From NCBI RefSeq assembly GCF_000445475.1, contig NZ_AUPZ01000010.1:1-64000 (forward strand): DNA of 64,000 nucleotides, written 5' to 3'. Position 1 is the stretch's first letter; each line of letters opens with the position of its first letter. A model generated the notes under the pieces. It had not been told where the DNA came from and searched no databases. It was given only the letters and a program-made list of their open reading frames with translations. The DNA is from Sulfurimonas hongkongensis (GTDB taxonomy: Bacteria; Campylobacterota; Campylobacteria; Campylobacterales; Sulfurimonadaceae). Position numbers and translations under genes: made by a program. This document shows, in pieces, positions 60,533-64,000 of this stretch.

Positions 60533-61588
60533 TTACATCCCATATATTAGAAGCTCGATTTTCTCTAAAAGTTCCCTGTTTGTTATACCGTTTGCATTGG
60601 CGTAAGCAAGTGCTCCGCCTGCTCCTGCACCCTCTTTTGCCTCCCCCTTATCGTACAGCTTTAGTACTTCTATCTCTGCATCTGCGAAAGAAAAACTTGT
60701 ATAAATGGCGTGAGGAGCGTAGCTAAGATGCGAGAGTATATGCTTGATGTCTGAGTCTTTGTCATTTACCACCCACGAGGTAGTTGCAAGTGTGATATTT
60801 TCACTTTTAACGCGCATCAAAACATCCTCTTTGAGTGCATCTGCTACGAGCAGACAAGCCGCCATCTGCGTTCCTCCTGCTAAAATAACATGAAATCTTC
60901 TTGAAGCTTCGAGTAAAAAACCAGCACAAAAGATAAGCATATTATCGCTAACTAAAGAGAGTTTTTCAAAGTTGTTCATCTCATCATTTATAAGCAAAAG
61001 AGCCGCATCTATAGTTTTTTCTTTAATAGAATCAGGAGAATCTAAAAAGCTTGAAGAAAAATCATCTCTACAATCATATCCTAAGGCAAGAGCAGTAGTT
61101 GCGGCTGTTGTTGTCCCACTTGGAGTGCTCTCTGCTAAGATGAGGTAGTTTCCCTTTAGCTCGTAGTTTTTTCCTGCAATCATTCCTTTCTCAAACACAG
61201 CTCTTGCATCTATTCCTGCTCCAGATGCAATCGAGTCTGATGGAGAGATGTTAAAGTTTAAAAGGGGAGTATTTTGAGGGATGACATCTAAACCAAGGTT
61301 TAAAACTTCAATGCTTGAGTATGGAGTTAGGTTATGAACCGCTCTTGTGATAAGGGCTGGAGTTGGAACACCCTTTGGAGTCTCCGCCAGTTCTGGCATG
61401 GAAAATACTTTTTCATTTGTTATAAACTCGGCATCTAGAGTTGGAGTCAGAGGGATTTTACCAGGTATTCCAGCTTGAGTGATGCCCTCTATCTCGCAAG
61501 TTCTTGTAACAGATGCAGCTAGCAAGAAGTCAGCTTTTCCCTTTGGAAGTGAGTCTGGTTCATTTGTAAATATATTTAATGTCTGCAT
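60533..61588 (-). CDS. cobT: Nicotinate-nucleotide:DMB phosphoribosyltransferase-like (CobT, TIGR00303 type)
   Basis: 351 aa. It has the CobT-like stretches PTPALITRAVH, FNISPSDSIASGAGIDARAV, LILAESTPSGTTTAATTALAL and HVILAGGTQMAACLLVADAL. This is the branch seen in archaea and cyanobacteria rather than the enterobacterial CobT. It makes alpha-ribazole-5'-phosphate (or an analogue with another lower base) for CobS. The separate catalytic Glu of classical CobT is not obvious here. Stop and next start are 3 bp apart, in the B12 operon. Confidence 0.82.
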   Translation of the reverse strand: MQTLNIFTNEPDSLPKGKADFLLAASVTRTCEIEGITQAGIPGKIPLTPTLDAEFITNEKVFSMPELAETPKGVPTPALITRAVHNLTPYSSIEVLNLGLDVIPQNTPLLNFNISPSDSIASGAGIDARAVFEKGMIAGKNYELKGNYLILAESTPSGTTTAATTALALGYDCRDDFSSSFLDSPDSIKEKTIDAALLLINDEMNNFEKLSLVSDNMLIFCAGFLLEASRRFHVILAGGTQMAACLLVADALKEDVLMRVKSENITLATTSWVVNDKDSDIKHILSHLSYAPHAIYTSFSFADAEIEVLKLYDKGEAKEGAGAGGALAYANANGITNRELLEKIELLIYGM

Positions 61589-61591
61589 ATT

Positions 61592-62419
61592 TCAATCTCC
61601 TGCATTATAATTTTTGTGCATCTCGTTTGAGAGAACTTTTATGGTGAGTGCTATACGATGAGATGGAATGTGTAGATAGTCTTCATCAACAACAGAGATA
61701 TTACCGTTTTTTGAAGCTTTTGTAGGGATAGCATGCCAAGCTTTGAGCGCCTTTTTTACATCTACATTTGGCTCGGTTGCATGTGAGTGAAGTATGATAA
61801 TCTGCTCAGGGTTTAGTGCTATGATGTTTTCATAGTTTAAGACTGGTTGGCTTGTAGATGTTGCAGTGTAAGCGTTTGTATTTCCGCTAAGCTTGATGAT
61901 ATCTTCAAAAAAGATATCTTTTCCAGCAATATAGGTCGATGAACTCAACTCTTCTCTAAGACCATAAACTATCATAACGCTATGAGGGTTTTGACTTCTA
62001 TGCGCTTTTTTTACAGCATCATCTATATCTTTTATAAGTTTTTTTGCCTCATTTGAGTCTATAGTTTTGGCTAGTTTTTCTATAGAGTTTTTTATATCTG
62101 TTATAGTTTTTAGCCTTAGTGTTAGTGTTGTTATACCAAAGTGTTTTAGTTTTTTGAGTGTGTTTTGGTTAAAATCTTCTCCGATGACTATGCTAGGATT
62201 TAACTCTAAAATCTTCTCTAGGTGTGGACTTGAGTAGTTTCCCACAATGGGGAGTTTTTGTGCCTCTTTTGGGTACAAAGAGTAGCTAGAGGTTCCTACA
62301 AGCTTATCGCCTTTTTGAAGTGCATAGACTATCTCTGTGATGGATGGGCTAAGAGAGATGACCCTCTCTGTCGCGCTTAATGTTAAGAGTGATAGTAGTA
62401 TGAGTATTAATATTCTCAT
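61592..62419 (-). CDS. btuF: Periplasmic cobalamin-binding protein, BtuF-like
   Basis: 275 aa with a signal peptide (MRILILILLSLLTLSA), then class III binding protein lobes: ERVISLSPSITEIVYAL, KLVGTSSYSLYPKEAQKLPI, VGNYSSPHLEKILELNPSIV, and a helical bridge (about 105-135). This is the TroA/BtuF superfamily that delivers B12 or metal chelates to FecCD permeases. Position between btuB and the cob genes favours B12. The gene is followed by cobT after 3 bp. Confidence 0.87.
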   Translation of the reverse strand: MRILILILLSLLTLSATERVISLSPSITEIVYALQKGDKLVGTSSYSLYPKEAQKLPIVGNYSSPHLEKILELNPSIVIGEDFNQNTLKKLKHFGITTLTLRLKTITDIKNSIEKLAKTIDSNEAKKLIKDIDDAVKKAHRSQNPHSVMIVYGLREELSSSTYIAGKDIFFEDIIKLSGNTNAYTATSTSQPVLNYENIIALNPEQIIILHSHATEPNVDVKKALKAWHAIPTKASKNGNISVVDEDYLHIPSHRIALTIKVLSNEMHKNYNAGD

Positions 62420-62428
62420 GTTTTAATA

Positions 62429-62486
62429 TCTCGGAAGTGAGGCTTCAGCCTCGCCCTTTTTGCGGGACTAAAGTCCCACTTCCCAA
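62429..62486 (+). repeat. Family B repeat, short form (copy B3)
   Basis: CGGAAGTGAGGCTTCAGCCT, CGCCCTTTTTGCGGGAC, TAAAGTCCCACTTCCC. It is the same as B1/B2 but without the CATAGTGGAGAATGCCATTG middle. It lies between the btuB-like and btuF-like genes. I see no B12-box (GCCACTG) of a cobalamin riboswitch in this gap. Confidence 0.82.
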
Positions 62487-62530
62487 AGAAAGACAGAGTT
62501 AATATAAGAGCTTTGATGAGCCTCTCCTTT

Positions 62531-64000
62531 TTAGTATATTAGTTTAAATCCAGCCAAAGCTGTTGTTGTGAAGTTTACAGGGTAGATGGCATCATCATAT
62601 ATCCATAAACCATTTTTTTGGTTAAAAAGATTGTTTATTTTAGCAAAAACTTCCCAAGACTCTTTTGTATAAGTGATAGAGATATCTGTACTCATGTAAG
62701 CATCTTGCTTTTGAGAGAAGTTGTTGTTAAAGTCATCTGCAGCGTAAGCTTTAGAGCGGTAACTTTGAGTTAGATAGATAGTTGTAGGTTTATTTGGAGT
62801 GTAGCTTAGTGTAGCTTTTATGTTGTGGTTAGAGACACCTGGGAGTTTGTTGCCTGAGTAGTCACTCTCTCCCTCTTTTTCTTCATCAATGATAGCTTGA
62901 ACATAGTTATAGTTTAGTGCTACGCTAAACTCTGGGTTAATGATATATTTATCATACAAATCAACTCCATATTTGTATGACTTGTCTATATTTGTATTTT
63001 TAAATGTAATGGGTTGCATATAAATCTCATCTTTTAAATCAGCATAATAGAGGGAGATTTTAAACTTATTGCTCTTACTTATGTTGTTATAGCCAAGAGA
63101 GTATGTATCGACTTTTGCAGGTTCTATAAAATCATTAAAAGTTCCATTAAAGCTGAAAAATCTATCAATATCAGGAGCTTGAAATGAGTGAGTGTAGTTT
63201 ACAAAGATAGAACTCTCTTTATCGATTAGGTAGTTATATCCTAACTCCGCGCCATGAAGATTGTCATCTTGCTTTAAGTTAGTTATGCCACTATCGTAAA
63301 CATACTCTACATTTTCAAACCTGTAGCCTGCTTTAAAGCTTGAGTTGCCTACTCTGTAGTTAGTCATAGTGTAAGCAGCTTTGTTATTTTTACTAGTTGT
63401 GTTATTTGAGCTTTTTCTATCGCCATCAAAGCCATCAACACCAACTTTAAGAGATAAATCATCGCTAGCATAATTGATAGATGCCAAGAGTGACCTGTAC
63501 TCATAATTTGCTTCATATGGCCAAGAAGGAGGTAGGTAGATGGACTTCTTTTTCTCTTGTGAGGCATTTGCCTTTAGTGATAGTTTATCATTTATAAAGT
63601 ACTCAACCCCAGCATCTAGAGCATCGCTATCGTATTGTTGATGAGAGATACTTCCAAAACCCTTTTGCATTGGGTTGTTATCATATTGATCTTTTGTCAT
63701 AGCTCCAGCGTAAAAAACATCTGTTCTTGTAAATGCAGCTCCAAGACTTAGCTCTAAATCATCAGTAACTCTGTAAGAGAGGTTTAGACTAGCTGTTGAG
63801 AACTTATTTTTATCTCTATTTCCATCGCTGTCTATCTCTCTTGTTCCACTGTTTTTTTGTGCTTCACCACTTGCTGAGATAGATAGTTTTTCATCTGTGT
63901 GACCTACGAAAAAAGAGGCATCAGCCACACCGTAAGCCCCTAGATAAAAAGAGACTTCTTTGTCATTGTTTTGCTTTGTAACGATGTTGATAACACCAGC
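62531..64000 (-). CDS. btuB: TonB-dependent receptor, B12 type, N-terminus outside window
   Basis: 490 residues of the outer-membrane barrel; the frame is open to the window edge, where AGVINIVTKQNN is the end of the plug domain (usual GAINIVTK). The barrel has alternating strands (LSASGEAQKNSGTREIDSDG, YRVTDDLELSLGAAFTRTD, FKAGYRFENVEYVYD) and the TonB-receptor C-terminus NPEFSVALNYNY..LPGVSNHNIKATLSYTP..VFAKINNLFNQK..FTTTALAGFKLIY with a terminal aromatic. It is the first visible gene of the B12 operon and should bring cobalamin or cobinamide across the outer membrane. The N-terminal TonB box lies outside. Confidence 0.88.
   Translation of the reverse strand, partial: AGVINIVTKQNNDKEVSFYLGAYGVADASFFVGHTDEKLSISASGEAQKNSGTREIDSDGNRDKNKFSTASLNLSYRVTDDLELSLGAAFTRTDVFYAGAMTKDQYDNNPMQKGFGSISHQQYDSDALDAGVEYFINDKLSLKANASQEKKKSIYLPPSWPYEANYEYRSLLASINYASDDLSLKVGVDGFDGDRKSSNNTTSKNNKAAYTMTNYRVGNSSFKAGYRFENVEYVYDSGITNLKQDDNLHGAELGYNYLIDKESSIFVNYTHSFQAPDIDRFFSFNGTFNDFIEPAKVDTYSLGYNNISKSNKFKISLYYADLKDEIYMQPITFKNTNIDKSYKYGVDLYDKYIINPEFSVALNYNYVQAIIDEEKEGESDYSGNKLPGVSNHNIKATLSYTPNKPTTIYLTQSYRSKAYAADDFNNNFSQKQDAYMSTDISITYTKESWEVFAKINNLFNQKNGLWIYDDAIYPVNFTTTALAGFKLIY

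Noticed and set aside
62420-62530. Cobalamin riboswitch between btuB and btuF
   Set aside because: The gap is filled by family B copy B3, and no GCCACTG B12-box or paired elements are visible. The promoter of the operon is probably upstream of btuB, outside the window.

Overview
The window is low-GC, gene-dense DNA that looks like a free-living Campylobacterota (Sulfurimonas/Sulfuricurvum-like) chromosome. This rests on a PglB-type bacterial oligosaccharyltransferase, many chemoreceptors with the same hairpin tip, a PAS/chemoreceptor energy-taxis pair, CZB chemoreceptors, a SUV3-like helicase, a LapD/LapG pair and a compact B12 salvage operon. The species cannot be named from the sequence alone.

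Layout. 0-1.2 kb: the 3' end of cysC, a truncated cysQ and the wreck of a HigB/HigA-like toxin-antitoxin module. 1.2-2.4 kb: a trypsin-like protease with one Calx-beta domain. 2.6-9.7 kb: pglB and five glycosyltransferases, all on the minus strand (surface glycan and N-glycosylation). 10-14.1 kb: a compositionally odd DUF2254 gene between two oppositely oriented repeat elements, a chemoreceptor and an amino-acid permease. 14.2-15.05 kb: two tandem paralogous copies of a two-gene small membrane protein cassette. 15.1-21.2 kb: an OGT/SPINDLY-like glycosyltransferase and a methyltransferase next to a large Cys-free, RTX/S-layer-like surface protein. 21.5-24.2 kb: an orphan integrase, a broken small gene and an EamA transporter. 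24.7-29.7 kb: PEP synthase facing a P-type cation ATPase. 29.9-33.6 kb: a zinc-uptake-like cluster (His-rich small protein, His-rich beta-barrel, ZnuA, ZnuB, rhodanese-like protein). 33.6-43.6 kb: a diguanylate cyclase, MscS, a DUF481 outer-membrane protein, an MFS transporter, a PAS/chemoreceptor pair, a B12-binding radical SAM enzyme and a chemoreceptor. 43.6-47.4 kb: an AlwI-type restriction enzyme with two adenine methyltransferases. 47.6-50.2 kb: LapG and LapD. 50.2-56.4 kb: a soluble CZB receptor, a small membrane-anchored protein, a SUV3-like helicase and a chemoreceptor with a CxxCH motif. 56.7-64 kb: a broken secreted-protein gene, then on the minus strand the B12 uptake and salvage operon btuB-btuF-cobT-cobU-cobS-cobC-btuD-btuC.

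Three short-repeat families run through the window. Family A (nine copies plus scraps) looks like a MITE with imperfect terminal inverted repeats, a conserved palindrome and a tandem array whose linker is private to each locus. Family B (three copies plus one scrap) is a palindromic element. One copy lies in frame inside cobU and adds about 30 residues, and another destroyed the toxin gene. Family C is a short GGGTGTCA-type motif that delimits the two membrane-protein cassettes. Several genes have TATAAT 5-7 nt before the ATG and no Shine-Dalgarno sequence, suggesting leaderless messages.

The best candidates for something undescribed are the duplicated membrane cassette with identical 8-nt gene overlaps, the family A elements, and the repeat-encoded peptide in CobU.
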